From assembly GCF_000429665.1 (NCBI RefSeq), contig NZ_AUCH01000005.1, forward strand, positions 124,001 through 188,000: a DNA stretch of 64,000 nt. The letters run 5' to 3'. Under the pieces are notes generated by a model. That model saw nothing but the letters and a program-made list of their open reading frames with translations, was not told the DNA's origin and did no database searches. The translations under genes were made by a program, and so were the position numbers. Source of the stretch: Azovibrio restrictus DSM 23866 (GTDB taxonomy: Bacteria > Pseudomonadota > Gammaproteobacteria > Burkholderiales > Rhodocyclaceae). Shown piece after piece: positions 50,695-60,201 of the stretch. The stretch's first letter is position 1, and each line of letters begins with the position of its first letter.

Positions 50695-52920
50695 ATGCGT
50701 TTTCATTTTCCGGTCATCATCATTGACGAAGACTTCCGTTCCGAGAACGCTTCCGGTCTCGGTATCCGGGCCCTGGCGGGGGCCATCGAGAAAGAGGGCA
50801 TGGAGGTCCTGGGGGTCACCAGCTATGGGGACCTGACCTCCTTCGCCCAGCAGCAGAGCCGCGGCTCCGCCTTCATCCTCTCCATCGATGACGAGGAGCT
50901 GGTGCTGGAGCCGGAAGAAACCATCGCCGAGCTGCGCGCCTTCGTGCAGGAAATCCGCCTGCGCAACACGGACATCCCCATCTTCCTGCATGGCGAGACC
51001 CGCACCTCCCGGCACATTCCCAACGACGTGCTGCGGGAGCTGCACGGCTTCATCCACATGTACGAGGACACGCCGGAGTTCATTGCCCGCTACGTGGTGC
51101 GCGAGGCCAAGGCCTACCTGGATTCCCTGCCGCCGCCCTTCTTCCGGGCCCTGACCCATTACGCCGCCGACGGCTCCTACTCCTGGCATTGCCCCGGCCA
51201 CTCGGGCGGCGTGGCTTTCCTGAAGTCGCCGGTGGGCCAGATGTTCCACCAGTTCTTCGGCGAGAACATGCTGCGCGCCGACGTCTGCAACGCCGTGGAG
51301 GAACTGGGCCAGCTGCTCGACCACACCGGCCCGGTGGCGGCCTCCGAGCGCAATGCGGCACGCATCTTCAACTGCGACCACCTGTACTTCGTCACCAACG
51401 GCACCTCCACCTCCAACAAGATCGTCTGGCACTCCACCGTGGCGCCGGGCGACATCGTGGTGGTGGACCGCAACTGCCACAAGTCCATCCTGCACGCCAT
51501 CATGATGACCGGGGCTATCCCGGTGTTCCTGATGCCGACCCGCAACAACTACGGCATCATCGGTCCCATTCCCAGGAGCGAATTCACCTGGGAGAACATC
51601 CAGAAGAAGATCGCCGCCCACCCCTTCGCCAAGGAAGCCAAGGGCAAGCCCCGGGTGCTGACCATCACCCAGTCCACCTACGACGGGGTGCTCTACAACG
51701 TGGAGGCCATCAAGGAAGAGCTGGACGGCAAGATCGACACCCTGCATTTCGACGAGGCCTGGCTGCCCCACGCCGCCTTCCACGACTTCTATGGCGACTA
51801 CCACGCCATCGGCGCCGACCGGCCCCGCTGCAAGGAGTCCATGGTGTTCTCCACCCAGTCCACCCACAAGCTCCTGGCCGGCCTCTCCCAGGCCTCCCAG
51901 ATCCTGGTGCAGGACGCGGAAAACAGCCACCTGGACCGGGATGTGTTCAACGAGGCCTACCTCATGCATACGTCGACCTCACCGCAGTACTCGATCATCG
52001 CCTCCTGCGATGTGGCGGCGGCCATGATGGAAGAGCCTGGCGGCACCGCCCTGGTGGAAGAATCCATCGCCGAGGCCCTGGATTTCCGCCGCGCCATGCG
52101 CAAGGTGGATGAAGAATGGGGCGAAGGCTGGTGGTTCAAGGTGTGGGGCCCGGATGACCTGTCCGAGGAAGGCATCGAGGAGCGGGAAGCCTGGATGTTG
52201 AAGCCCGGCGAGCGCTGGCACGGCTTCGGCAACCTGGCCGAAGGCTTCAACATGCTCGACCCCATCAAGGCCACCATCATCACCCCGGGTCTGGACGTGG
52301 ACGGGGAATTCGCCGAGCGCGGCATCCCCGCCGCCATCGTCACCAAGTACCTGGCCGAACATGGGGTGATCGTGGAGAAGTGCGGCCTGTACAGCTTCTT
52401 CATCATGTTCACCATCGGCATCACCAAGGGCCGCTGGAACACCCTGGTCACCGCCCTGCAGCAGTTCAAGGACGACTACGACAAGAACCAGCCCCTGTGG
52501 AAGGTGCTGCCCGAGTTCGTCGCCAAGCACCCCCGTTACGAGCGGGTCGGCCTGAAGGACCTGTGCAAGCAGATCCACGCGGTCTACAAGCAGAACGACG
52601 TGGCCCGGCTCACCACCGAGATGTACCTCTCCAGCATGGAGCCGGCCATGCGGCCCGCCGACGCCTTTGCCCGGATGGCGCACCGGGAGATCGAGCGGGT
52701 GGCCATCGACGACCTGGAAGGCCGCATCACCGCCGTGCTGCTGACCCCCTATCCGCCGGGCATTCCCCTGCTGATTCCCGGGGAGCGTTTCAACCGCACC
52801 ATCATGCGCTACCTGCAGTTCGCCCGGGACTTCAACCGCCAGTTCCCCGGCTTCGAGACCGATGTGCATGGCCTGGTCAAGGATGCCGAAGGGCGCTACC
52901 ACGTGGACTGCGTCGCCTGA
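50695..52920 (+). CDS. Arginine/lysine/ornithine decarboxylase (fold-type I, wing domain)
   Basis: A 741-aa PLP enzyme of the prokaryotic ornithine/lysine/arginine decarboxylase family: N-terminal receiver-like wing domain (about 1-130), PLP domain with the cofactor Lys in STHKLLAG (near 391) and the acid-His cluster DEAWLPHAAFH, and the C-terminal domain. The length is between E. coli Ldc and AdiA; substrate cannot be fixed from sequence. No antiporter gene adjoins, which argues against a dedicated acid-resistance module. ATG 50695 is used since the family starts with the wing domain here. Confidence 0.87.
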   Translation: MRFHFPVIIIDEDFRSENASGLGIRALAGAIEKEGMEVLGVTSYGDLTSFAQQQSRGSAFILSIDDEELVLEPEETIAELRAFVQEIRLRNTDIPIFLHGETRTSRHIPNDVLRELHGFIHMYEDTPEFIARYVVREAKAYLDSLPPPFFRALTHYAADGSYSWHCPGHSGGVAFLKSPVGQMFHQFFGENMLRADVCNAVEELGQLLDHTGPVAASERNAARIFNCDHLYFVTNGTSTSNKIVWHSTVAPGDIVVVDRNCHKSILHAIMMTGAIPVFLMPTRNNYGIIGPIPRSEFTWENIQKKIAAHPFAKEAKGKPRVLTITQSTYDGVLYNVEAIKEELDGKIDTLHFDEAWLPHAAFHDFYGDYHAIGADRPRCKESMVFSTQSTHKLLAGLSQASQILVQDAENSHLDRDVFNEAYLMHTSTSPQYSIIASCDVAAAMMEEPGGTALVEESIAEALDFRRAMRKVDEEWGEGWWFKVWGPDDLSEEGIEEREAWMLKPGERWHGFGNLAEGFNMLDPIKATIITPGLDVDGEFAERGIPAAIVTKYLAEHGVIVEKCGLYSFFIMFTIGITKGRWNTLVTALQQFKDDYDKNQPLWKVLPEFVAKHPRYERVGLKDLCKQIHAVYKQNDVARLTTEMYLSSMEPAMRPADAFARMAHREIERVAIDDLEGRITAVLLTPYPPGIPLLIPGERFNRTIMRYLQFARDFNRQFPGFETDVHGLVKDAEGRYHVDCVA

Positions 52921-52940
52921 ATCTCGTCACGGCAGCCATG

Positions 52941-52970
52941 AAAAAGCCGCGCTTCCGGGCGCGGCTTTTT
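52941..52970. terminator. Bidirectional terminator (decarboxylase / folA)
   Basis: GCCGCGC / GCGCGGC stem flanked by A5 and T5, located between convergent genes. Confidence 0.88.
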
Positions 52971-52998
52971 GCTGGGCGTTACGGTGCGGGCGGCGCGC

Positions 52999-53499
52999 TC
53001 AGGCCCGTTCGTAGGTGACGAAGGCGAAGGTGATTCCGTCGCTGCTCACGTGTACCTCGCGGCTGGTCTCCAGCCACTGGTTGCGGTCGAAGGCCGGGAA
53101 CCAGGCGTCGCCGGCCACGTCCATTTCCACTTCGGTGAGGATCAGCCGGTCTGCCAGGGGCAGGGCCTGGGCGTAGAGCTGCTCGCCGCCGATCACGAAG
53201 GCTTCCGGCAGCTCGCCCACCCGCTCCAGAGCGGCTGCCGGGGAGTCCACCACCTGGGCGCCCGGAGCCTCGTAGGCAGTCTGGCGGCTGATGACGATGT
53301 TCAGGCGGCCGGGCAGGGGGCGGAAGGTATCGGGCAGGGACTCCCAGGTGCGGCGACCCATGATCACCGGATGGCCCCGGGTCACCCGGCGGAAATGCTG
53401 CAGGTCCTCGGGCAGGTGCCAGGGCAGCCGGTTCTCGATACCGATGACCCGGTCCCGGGCGACGGCGGCGATCAGGGTCAGACGGGGACGGTGGGGCAT
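52999..53499 (-). CDS. folA: Dihydrofolate reductase
   Basis: A 166-aa enzyme reducing dihydrofolate with NADPH. Characteristic positions: IAAVARDRVIG, NRLPWHLPEDLQHF (catalytic acidic residue), VIMGRRTWES, and FVIGGEQLY. GGAGAG precedes ATG 53499. It follows pgi by 10 bp and is transcribed in the same direction as thyA, whose product dihydrofolate it recycles. Confidence 0.95.
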   Translation of the reverse strand: MPHRPRLTLIAAVARDRVIGIENRLPWHLPEDLQHFRRVTRGHPVIMGRRTWESLPDTFRPLPGRLNIVISRQTAYEAPGAQVVDSPAAALERVGELPEAFVIGGEQLYAQALPLADRLILTEVEMDVAGDAWFPAFDRNQWLETSREVHVSSDGITFAFVTYERA

Positions 53500-53509
53500 G
53501 GGAACTCTC

Positions 53510-55117
53510 CTACTGCAGGGCCTGGAGCAGGCCGCGGGTGGAAGCATCCAGGTGGGCGGGGCAGGATTCTCCCTGCAGGCTGGGCAGCAGCTGGCTGGCC
53601 ATCTGCTTGCCCAGCTCCACGCCCCACTGGTCGAAGGCATTGACGTTCCAGAGCACGGCCTGGCAGAACACCTTGTGCTCGTAGAGGGCCAGCAGCTGGC
53701 CCAGGGTGCCGGGATCGAGCCGCTCCAGCAGCAAGGTGGTGGACGGTTGGTTGCCGGGGAAGGTGCGATAGGGCACCAGGGCTTCGGGAATGCCGGCGGC
53801 CCGGGCTTCGGCGGCAGTCTGGCCGAAGGCCAGGGCAGCGGACTGGGCCAGGCCGTTGGCCAGCAACTGGGCGTGGTGGCCGGCCAGGGGGAAGTCCGCT
53901 TCCTTGAGCAGGATGAAGTCGCAGGGAATGGGCTGGCCCCCCTGGTGCAGCAGCTGGAAGAAGGAATGCTGGCCGTTGGTGCCGGCACTGCCCCAGATGA
54001 TGGGGCAGCTCTTGCGCTCCATGGGCTGGCCCTGGCGATCCACGGACTTGCCCGTGCTCTCCATCTCCAGTTGCTGCAGGTAGGCGGGGAACAGCTCCAG
54101 GGACTGGCTGTAGGGAAACACCCCGTGGCTGTGGGCGCCGATGCAGTTGATGTTCCAGATGTCCAGCAGGGCCAGGGTCAGGGGCAGGTTGTCCCGGGCC
54201 GGAGCGGTGCAGAAATGCTGGTCCATGGCATGGGCACCAGCGAGCAGGGCCTCGAAGTGGTGAAAGCCGATGGCCAGGGCAATCGACAGCCCCACCGGGG
54301 ACCACAGGGAGAAGCGCCCCCCGACCCAGTCGCGGAGCTGGAACACGTTGGCCGGAGGGATGCCGAATTCCGCCGTGGCCTCCAGGTTGCTGGAAACGGC
54401 CACGAAATGCCGCTCCACCGCCGGGCCCCGGCTCACGTGGGCCTGCAGCCAGGCCCGGGCGGTGCGGGCATTGGCCAGGGTCTCCTGGGTGCCGAAGGTC
54501 TTGCTCACCACCACGAACAGGGTGCTGCGCGGATTGAGGCGGGCCAGCAGGGGGGCCAGGTCGGCCCCGTCCATGTTGGAAACATAGTGGACCTTGAGGT
54601 CCGGCTGCTGGTAGGCGGCCAGGGCCCGGCTGACCATGCGCGGCCCCAGGTCGGAGCCGCCTATGCCCAGGTTCACCACGTCGGTGATGCGGTCGCCGCT
54701 ATGGCCGCGCCAGCTGCCGCCATGGATGGCTTCGCAGAACTCCCGCAGACGCGCCAGGGTGGCATGCACCTCCGGCAGCACCGATTCCCCCCGGGTGGGC
54801 AGTGCCGCCGTGGCCGGGGCGCGCAGGGCCATGTGCAGCACGGCCCGGTCTTCCGTGTGGTTGATGTGCTCGCCGGCCAGCATCCGTTCCCGCCAGCCTT
54901 CCACGTCGCAGGCCCGGGCCAGTTCGTGCAGGTGCTCCAGGGTTTCCCGGGTGATCCGCTGCTTGGAGAAATCCATGAGCAGCGCTCCGCTGCCCAGGGA
55001 AAAATCCTCGAAGCGCCGGGGATGTTCGGCAAACAGCTCCCGCAGGTGGCGGGGGCGCAGGGTGGCGGCGTGGGCGAACAGGCTCTGCCAGGCAGGACGG
55101 GTCTTGGGATCGGGCAT
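53510..55117 (-). CDS. pgi: Glucose-6-phosphate isomerase
   Basis: A 535-aa isomerase of glucose 6-phosphate and fructose 6-phosphate. The phosphate-binding GIGGSDLGPRM segment (near 150), the GSAGTNGQHSFFQLLHQG signature with catalytic Glu/His region (near 370-390), and the C-terminal catalytic Lys in VELGKQ (near 505) are present. It lies between thyA and folA, an unusual placement. Confidence 0.95.
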   Translation of the reverse strand: MPDPKTRPAWQSLFAHAATLRPRHLRELFAEHPRRFEDFSLGSGALLMDFSKQRITRETLEHLHELARACDVEGWRERMLAGEHINHTEDRAVLHMALRAPATAALPTRGESVLPEVHATLARLREFCEAIHGGSWRGHSGDRITDVVNLGIGGSDLGPRMVSRALAAYQQPDLKVHYVSNMDGADLAPLLARLNPRSTLFVVVSKTFGTQETLANARTARAWLQAHVSRGPAVERHFVAVSSNLEATAEFGIPPANVFQLRDWVGGRFSLWSPVGLSIALAIGFHHFEALLAGAHAMDQHFCTAPARDNLPLTLALLDIWNINCIGAHSHGVFPYSQSLELFPAYLQQLEMESTGKSVDRQGQPMERKSCPIIWGSAGTNGQHSFFQLLHQGGQPIPCDFILLKEADFPLAGHHAQLLANGLAQSAALAFGQTAAEARAAGIPEALVPYRTFPGNQPSTTLLLERLDPGTLGQLLALYEHKVFCQAVLWNVNAFDQWGVELGKQMASQLLPSLQGESCPAHLDASTRGLLQALQ

Positions 55118-55178
55118 GGGTCAGTTCCGCGCGGCCGTTTTTCCGGGGGAAAACGGGAGGTGCGTGTGTCGTTTCATC

Positions 55179-55973
55179 CTAGACGGCCACCGGGGCGGCG
55201 ATATGGGGATGGGGGTCGTAGCCTTCCAGGCGGAAGTCCTCGAAACGGAAGGCGAACAGGTCCGTGACTTCCGGGTTGATCCACATCCGGGGCAGGGGCC
55301 TGGGCGCCCGGCTCAGCTGCAGGCGGGCCTGCTCGAAGTGGTTGCTGTAGAGGTGGGCATCCCCCAGGGTGTGCACGAAATCCCCGGGGGCGTAGCCGCA
55401 CACCTGGGCCAGCATCAGGGTCAGGAGCGCATAGGAGGCGATGTTGAAGGGCACCCCCAGGAAAATGTCGGCGCTGCGCTGGTAGAGCTGGCAGGACAGC
55501 CTGCCGTCGGCCACATAGAACTGGAACAGGCAGTGGCAGGGAGGCAGGGCCATGCGGTCCACGTCCGTGGGGTTCCAGGCGGTCACCAGGTGGCGGCGGG
55601 AGTCCGGATTGTGCTTCAGGCTCTGCACCAGCTGCACGATCTGGTCGATCTCACCCCCATCCCGGGCGGGCCAGTGGCGCCACTGGTGGCCGTACACCGG
55701 TCCCAGGTCGCCGTTCGCGTCCGCCCATTCATCCCAGATGCGGACCCCGTTCTCCTTCAGATAGCCGATGTTGGTGCTGCCTTGGAGGAACCACAGCAAC
55801 TCGTGGATGATGGATTTCAGGTGCAGCTTCTTGGTGGTCAGTACCGGGAAGCCCTGGCCCAGGTCGAAGCGCATCTGCCAGCCGAACACGGAGCGGGTGC
55901 CGGTTCCGGTCCGGTCGGATTTGTCCTGGCCGTTTTCCAGCACGTGGCGCATCAGGTCTAGGTAGGCTTGCAT
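55179..55973 (-). CDS. thyA: Thymidylate synthase
   Basis: A 264-aa ThyA making dTMP from dUMP with methylene-tetrahydrofolate. The nucleophilic Cys is in PPCHCLFQF (near 146); DRTGTGT, HELLWFLQGSTN and the ending PHPHIAAPVAV are typical. Same length as E. coli ThyA. It should be the first gene of thyA-pgi-folA. Confidence 0.97.
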   Translation of the reverse strand: MQAYLDLMRHVLENGQDKSDRTGTGTRSVFGWQMRFDLGQGFPVLTTKKLHLKSIIHELLWFLQGSTNIGYLKENGVRIWDEWADANGDLGPVYGHQWRHWPARDGGEIDQIVQLVQSLKHNPDSRRHLVTAWNPTDVDRMALPPCHCLFQFYVADGRLSCQLYQRSADIFLGVPFNIASYALLTLMLAQVCGYAPGDFVHTLGDAHLYSNHFEQARLQLSRAPRPLPRMWINPEVTDLFAFRFEDFRLEGYDPHPHIAAPVAV

Positions 55974-56006
55974 GAATCAATCGGGGCTCGGGTCCAAGGA
56001 GGGTCC

Positions 56007-56035
56007 ATTCTAATTCAGGCCCTTCCCAAGCCCAA
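56007..56035 (-). promoter_or_regulatory. Promoter of thyA
   Basis: Minus strand TTGGGC (56035-56030) and TAGAAT (56012-56007) at exactly 17-bp spacing; the same -35 hexamer and spacing as the metG promoter. Confidence 0.55.
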
Positions 56036-56106
56036 GGCCGGCAGCCCAGACCGCTGGTATATACTTGCGCATCCCCCGGAATTCAACCTCTGCCCCCGCT
56101 GCGTCC

Positions 56107-57645
56107 ATGCTCGAAAACCTCTTTCAAGGCAAGTCAGACCATCCCCTGGCCGATCCCCGGGAACTGAAGCGCGTGCTCTCCGAACTGCCGGCGGACAATG
56201 CCTTCCGGGCTCTGGACGAGATCATGGGCTGGCTGGAATCCTGCCAGGGCGGCGAGCTGCCGGCCCTGGCCCGGTTTTCCGTGGTGCGCCAGCTCGATGA
56301 GGCGGCCCAGCCCCATCTGAAGCGCCTGGCCCGGGACTACCTGCATTCCCCCCGCCTGTCCCGCTCCGAGGAAAAGCGCCTGTGGACCATCATCCACGGT
56401 TTCTGGACCGTGCTCGCCCGGCACTACGAAGCCTGCCTGGATGCGGCGGGCCAGAAGGACAAGAACGCCGAGCAGCTGAAGCCCCATCTGCCCCTGCTCA
56501 CGGCCCGCATCATCGCCGCCCTGGGGGCCGAGCTGAAATGGGCCCACTTCCGCTATGGCCCGGTGACGGACGAGCACTGGGTCCGTCTGGGGCGCCCCTA
56601 CCTGCTGGCCGACAGCGAAGGATTCTCCAACAAGAGCCTGCAGATGTATCCGGGCCAAGGGGGCGTCGCTTCCCCGGCAGGGGAATACCTGAAGGTCCTG
56701 GTGTTCCAGGCCTCTTCCCTGGACTGCCTGCTGCCCCTGGAAATCGAACTGGCCGAGCGCCTGATCGCCCACCTGCTGCCGGATTTCGTCTTTGCCCGGG
56801 ACAGCAGCCCTCAGAGCGTGTACTGGGTGGATGCGGCCAAGCCCCTGCCGCCGGTGCGCCTGGCCCGGCTGCCCCAGGAAATCTCCGGCACCCTGCGCTT
56901 CTTCCAGCCCGGGGATGCGGAAAACCGGCTTCTGGCCCTGATCCACGACGTGGAGCGGGGTGGCGAAATACCCGCCAGCCTCAACCTGGGCGGCAGCTAC
57001 CCGGTCAAGACCGTGCTGCCGGTGATGCGCCATCTGGCCTCCTACTGGGCCCCGGTGCCGCCCCAGCGCCAGCACGTGCGGCACCGGGTCAAGCACCGGG
57101 TGGCGGTGCTGCCTGGCCTCGTCAATGCCTTCGTGGTGTTTTCCCCGGAATTCGGCGGCAAGCCCATGGGGCTGCCCCTGGAAAGCTGGATCGTCGAAAA
57201 CGTCAGCCGGGGCGGCTTCGGCGCCACCATCCAGGACGTCAAGGGCGACTGGCTCAAGGTGGGCGCCCTGCTTTCCCTGCAGCCGGAAGGGGCGGAAAAC
57301 TGGGTGGTGGGGGTGGTGCGCCGCTACCACCGGCTCTCCGAACATGAAGCCCAGGTGGGCATAGAAACCCTGTCCCGCCGGGTGGCCAGCGTCGAGGTGC
57401 GGCCCCGGGCTGCTTCCAGCTACGCCATCGCCGCCGGTAGCCCGGGGCTGTGGCTGCAGGACGACAATCCTCAGGGCGAAGTGCGTTTCGTCCTGCCCCA
57501 GAACACTTTCGATGCCCGGGAAAACCTGGAATTCGACTACAACGGCCGGCGGGTCTATCTCACCCCGGCCATGCTCCTGGAGCAGGGCGGCGATTACGAG
57601 CTGGCCCGCTACCGGGCCACGGTGGCCGCGCCGGCGAAAGGCTGA
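56107..57645 (+). CDS. PilZ-domain protein with long N-terminal helical region
   Basis: A 512-aa cytoplasmic protein. The first ~310 residues are mostly helical with no recognised domain. A PilZ-like domain follows (about 318-430): the basic cluster RQHVRHRVKHR provides an RxxxR-type c-di-GMP site and ENVSRGGFGA the matching (D/N)xSxxG. The last ~80 residues form a further beta-rich segment. It is therefore a probable c-di-GMP effector; several cyclases in this window could feed it. A TATACT sequence at 56060-56065 may be its -10. Target unknown. Confidence 0.72.
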   Translation: MLENLFQGKSDHPLADPRELKRVLSELPADNAFRALDEIMGWLESCQGGELPALARFSVVRQLDEAAQPHLKRLARDYLHSPRLSRSEEKRLWTIIHGFWTVLARHYEACLDAAGQKDKNAEQLKPHLPLLTARIIAALGAELKWAHFRYGPVTDEHWVRLGRPYLLADSEGFSNKSLQMYPGQGGVASPAGEYLKVLVFQASSLDCLLPLEIELAERLIAHLLPDFVFARDSSPQSVYWVDAAKPLPPVRLARLPQEISGTLRFFQPGDAENRLLALIHDVERGGEIPASLNLGGSYPVKTVLPVMRHLASYWAPVPPQRQHVRHRVKHRVAVLPGLVNAFVVFSPEFGGKPMGLPLESWIVENVSRGGFGATIQDVKGDWLKVGALLSLQPEGAENWVVGVVRRYHRLSEHEAQVGIETLSRRVASVEVRPRAASSYAIAAGSPGLWLQDDNPQGEVRFVLPQNTFDARENLEFDYNGRRVYLTPAMLLEQGGDYELARYRATVAAPAKG

Positions 57646-57930
57646 TCGGGGCGGGGCCGCCCCGGCTGCCGGGCTGCGGCATCCTGGGCTGCTGGCTTTC
57701 TTGTCCCTCACTGGTTCCCGCGTTCCGCGGCAAGCTGCTCGTAGCGGGCGTATGCCGCTTCCACCTCGGCATGCGGGAATTCTGGTATCCCTGTCGTATT
57801 CGTTTGGCAATAAATCCTTCTCGCCCCTGCTTGGGGCAAGGGTATGCAAAAAGCCTATGCTCTTGCAATACTGTTCCGGCTAGAATCCTCCCCTTCGGTC
57901 CTCCGGGCCAGTCCGAGTAGCCAGAATTCG
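57646..57930. other. 285-bp gap before the TPR gene
   Basis: No credible gene. The first part is GC-rich with a short GC hairpin (57648-57663); the second part (57790-57890) is more A+T-rich and has TAGAAT at 57881-57886, a possible -10 for the downstream cluster without a good -35. Confidence 0.35.
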
Positions 57931-60201
57931 ATGAATACCATGAATCAAGCCGCCCCCCTGGCACTGGGGGGCGAGGCGCTGGACCTGTTCCTGCGCGAAA
58001 CCGAGGCGCTGATCGAGCAGGAGCAGGAAGCCCAGGTCCCAGCCCATCTGCTGCAGGCGACCCTGGCCAGCCACCTGGGTAGCCGCAGCTACCGGGTGGA
58101 TAATCTGGATCAGCTCAACGGCCTGTTCCATCTGTGGCTCTATACCAACGAAGTCGATGCGGCGCTGCACCTGATCGATACCCAGGAGCCCCACGTCCTG
58201 GCCGCGATGAACGCCGATGAGCGGGAGGACAACAGGGTTCGTCTGGCTTTCTGGCGGGTTCGTGCCCTGCGGGAGCGCCCCGAAGATCCCCGTCTGCCCC
58301 TGGCGGCGGAGAATGCCGCCCGCCTGCTCGGCAGCCTGTCCAACGAGCAGCAGGCGGAGGACAGCTGGACCCATCTGGCCGACCTGATGCGCGATGTGGG
58401 GCAATACGAACTTTCCCGGAAATACCAGGAGGCTCGCTACCGTCTCACCATATCCCGTCCAGGGCGGCAACGCTTCCGGGCCTGGGATGATGCCGTATAT
58501 GCCCTGAACTTGGGGCACAGCCATCTGGCCGAGCAAAATGCCGCCCTGGCCCGGCAGGCGGCGCAAAACGCCTGCTCGGCTCTGCTCAACGCCGCCGCTG
58601 ACCAGGACATCGACCATGAGGACTGGCTGCGCCTCGGCCAGAGCCTAGTGGAGCTTGATCCCGAATCCTATCCGGTCATCGCTGGCCAGGTCCGCAAGCT
58701 CATGCCTGCGACCTATGCCCAGGCCCGTTGCCGTGACGTGGAAGTCCGTCTGGCGCGTCTGGAGGCCAGCTCGCTCTATCGCTGCGGGCAGCTCGCCGCC
58801 GCCCTGGAGAAGAGCGCCGAAGGACGTTTCCGCCTGACCAAGGATGACGACGACAGTTTCAGCGCCACGGTGCTCGACTGGCTGATCGAAGCTGGCCGTC
58901 TTGGAGCTGCCGCCGAACTGGCCTTTGAATGCACCTTCATGGAAAACGAAGGTTCCATGGAGGCGGCCTGCCGCCACGCCCAGCATTGGCTGGACGCCGC
59001 GCCGGAACCGACGCCCTACTGGGCCCTGACGCTGGCCCATGCCAGCCAGGTCGAAGAACTCCGCTGGGTGCTCGGAGATGAGGACCCCTGTGCCTTTTTC
59101 GAACGTCATCTGGCCCGGGCGCGCCAATGTGCACCGCAACATCCGGCAGCGGACCTGATTGAAGCCACCTATTGGCTGGAACATGAGGAGGCAGCCTGGC
59201 ACAAAGCCGCCCCACTGCTGGAACGTGCCGCCCAGGCCCCGGAATGGCTGCACACCGATGCCCTCTACCTGACCTACCTGTGCCGCATGCATGTGCATGG
59301 TCCCCAGGCCGGCCTCGAACTGCCCATGATTGTTTCAGGGGCGGCGGGCTGGAATTACAACATCGGCGTCAAGCTTGATCATGACGTGGAAAACGAGTTT
59401 CCGGAGCAGGACTGGTCGTCCACCTGCAAGAAGGAACTGACCATTGCTCATTACGAAGCCGGGCTGCAGCGTTTCGAAGCCTTCTTCGCCAGCGGCAGGG
59501 GCAGTTACCGCGACGGCAATATCCATGTCTACTCGATGCTCTGCAACAATCTGGCCATCCTGTACCAGAACCGCCAGGACTACGACAAGGCCATCGTGCT
59601 ACATAACAAAGGCATAGAGAGCAGTCCTTTCGCTGAGCATTACGATGGAGTCATGTGGAGTCATTACCGTGCCGAGCGTCCCGAAGCCTTTGTTGAAGCC
59701 GCAGATCAGCTCTGGCATTTCGCATCGGAACGTGGTTACAGCCGGCATGAGCCGGCCGCCTACATCTGCGAAGTCACGCACACACTGGTCCACCTCGGGC
59801 GCCGCGATGAACTGCCGATCTGGCTACAGCGTCTCGAGGAATGGTGGTCGGAGCTGGATGAAGAAGGGCGCTCCCAGGGGAAGTCTTCCTATCTCGATAC
59901 GCTGATTACCCTGCTTGCCAATATGGCTGTCAAGCAACCTGCCGATGCACTGGCCCGACTGGAGCCCGCGCTGCCTGCCTTGCGTGCCCAGAAATTTGTG
60001 GATTACCTCCAGATCTCTGGCCGTATCTACGAACAGGCAGGTCAGTACGAGCAGGCCATCGCGCTTTACGAAGAGGCACTTGCCCTGCCCTTCAAGGACG
60101 ACGATGAACCCTATCGCCAGAAAGCAAGTGAATATATGGCAGCTTGTCGCCAGGCCCTGGGCGGCGGAGACAAAAAACCATGGTGGAAGCTTTGGAACTG
60201 A
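57931..60201 (+). CDS. Large TPR-type repeat protein of unknown function
   Basis: A 756-aa, almost wholly alpha-helical cytoplasmic protein without signal peptide. Tetratricopeptide-like units are clearest near the C terminus (NLAILYQNRQDYDKAIVLHNKGIES and IYEQAGQYEQAIALYEEALALP patterns) and more diverged elsewhere. It probably acts as a scaffold. It ends in a basic-aromatic KKPWWKLWN tail, a motif seen at the C termini of some other bacterial proteins. Codon use is more mixed and GC lower than in flanking genes. Its 3' end overlaps the PcfJ-like gene by 22 bp. Confidence 0.7.
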   Translation: MNTMNQAAPLALGGEALDLFLRETEALIEQEQEAQVPAHLLQATLASHLGSRSYRVDNLDQLNGLFHLWLYTNEVDAALHLIDTQEPHVLAAMNADEREDNRVRLAFWRVRALRERPEDPRLPLAAENAARLLGSLSNEQQAEDSWTHLADLMRDVGQYELSRKYQEARYRLTISRPGRQRFRAWDDAVYALNLGHSHLAEQNAALARQAAQNACSALLNAAADQDIDHEDWLRLGQSLVELDPESYPVIAGQVRKLMPATYAQARCRDVEVRLARLEASSLYRCGQLAAALEKSAEGRFRLTKDDDDSFSATVLDWLIEAGRLGAAAELAFECTFMENEGSMEAACRHAQHWLDAAPEPTPYWALTLAHASQVEELRWVLGDEDPCAFFERHLARARQCAPQHPAADLIEATYWLEHEEAAWHKAAPLLERAAQAPEWLHTDALYLTYLCRMHVHGPQAGLELPMIVSGAAGWNYNIGVKLDHDVENEFPEQDWSSTCKKELTIAHYEAGLQRFEAFFASGRGSYRDGNIHVYSMLCNNLAILYQNRQDYDKAIVLHNKGIESSPFAEHYDGVMWSHYRAERPEAFVEAADQLWHFASERGYSRHEPAAYICEVTHTLVHLGRRDELPIWLQRLEEWWSELDEEGRSQGKSSYLDTLITLLANMAVKQPADALARLEPALPALRAQKFVDYLQISGRIYEQAGQYEQAIALYEEALALPFKDDDEPYRQKASEYMAACRQALGGGDKKPWWKLWN

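Noticed and set aside
55135..55156. CCGTTTT...AAAACGG hairpin between thyA and pgi as a terminator
   Set aside because: A+T-rich stem with a bulge and no T-run; a transcript through thyA-pgi-folA is more likely.
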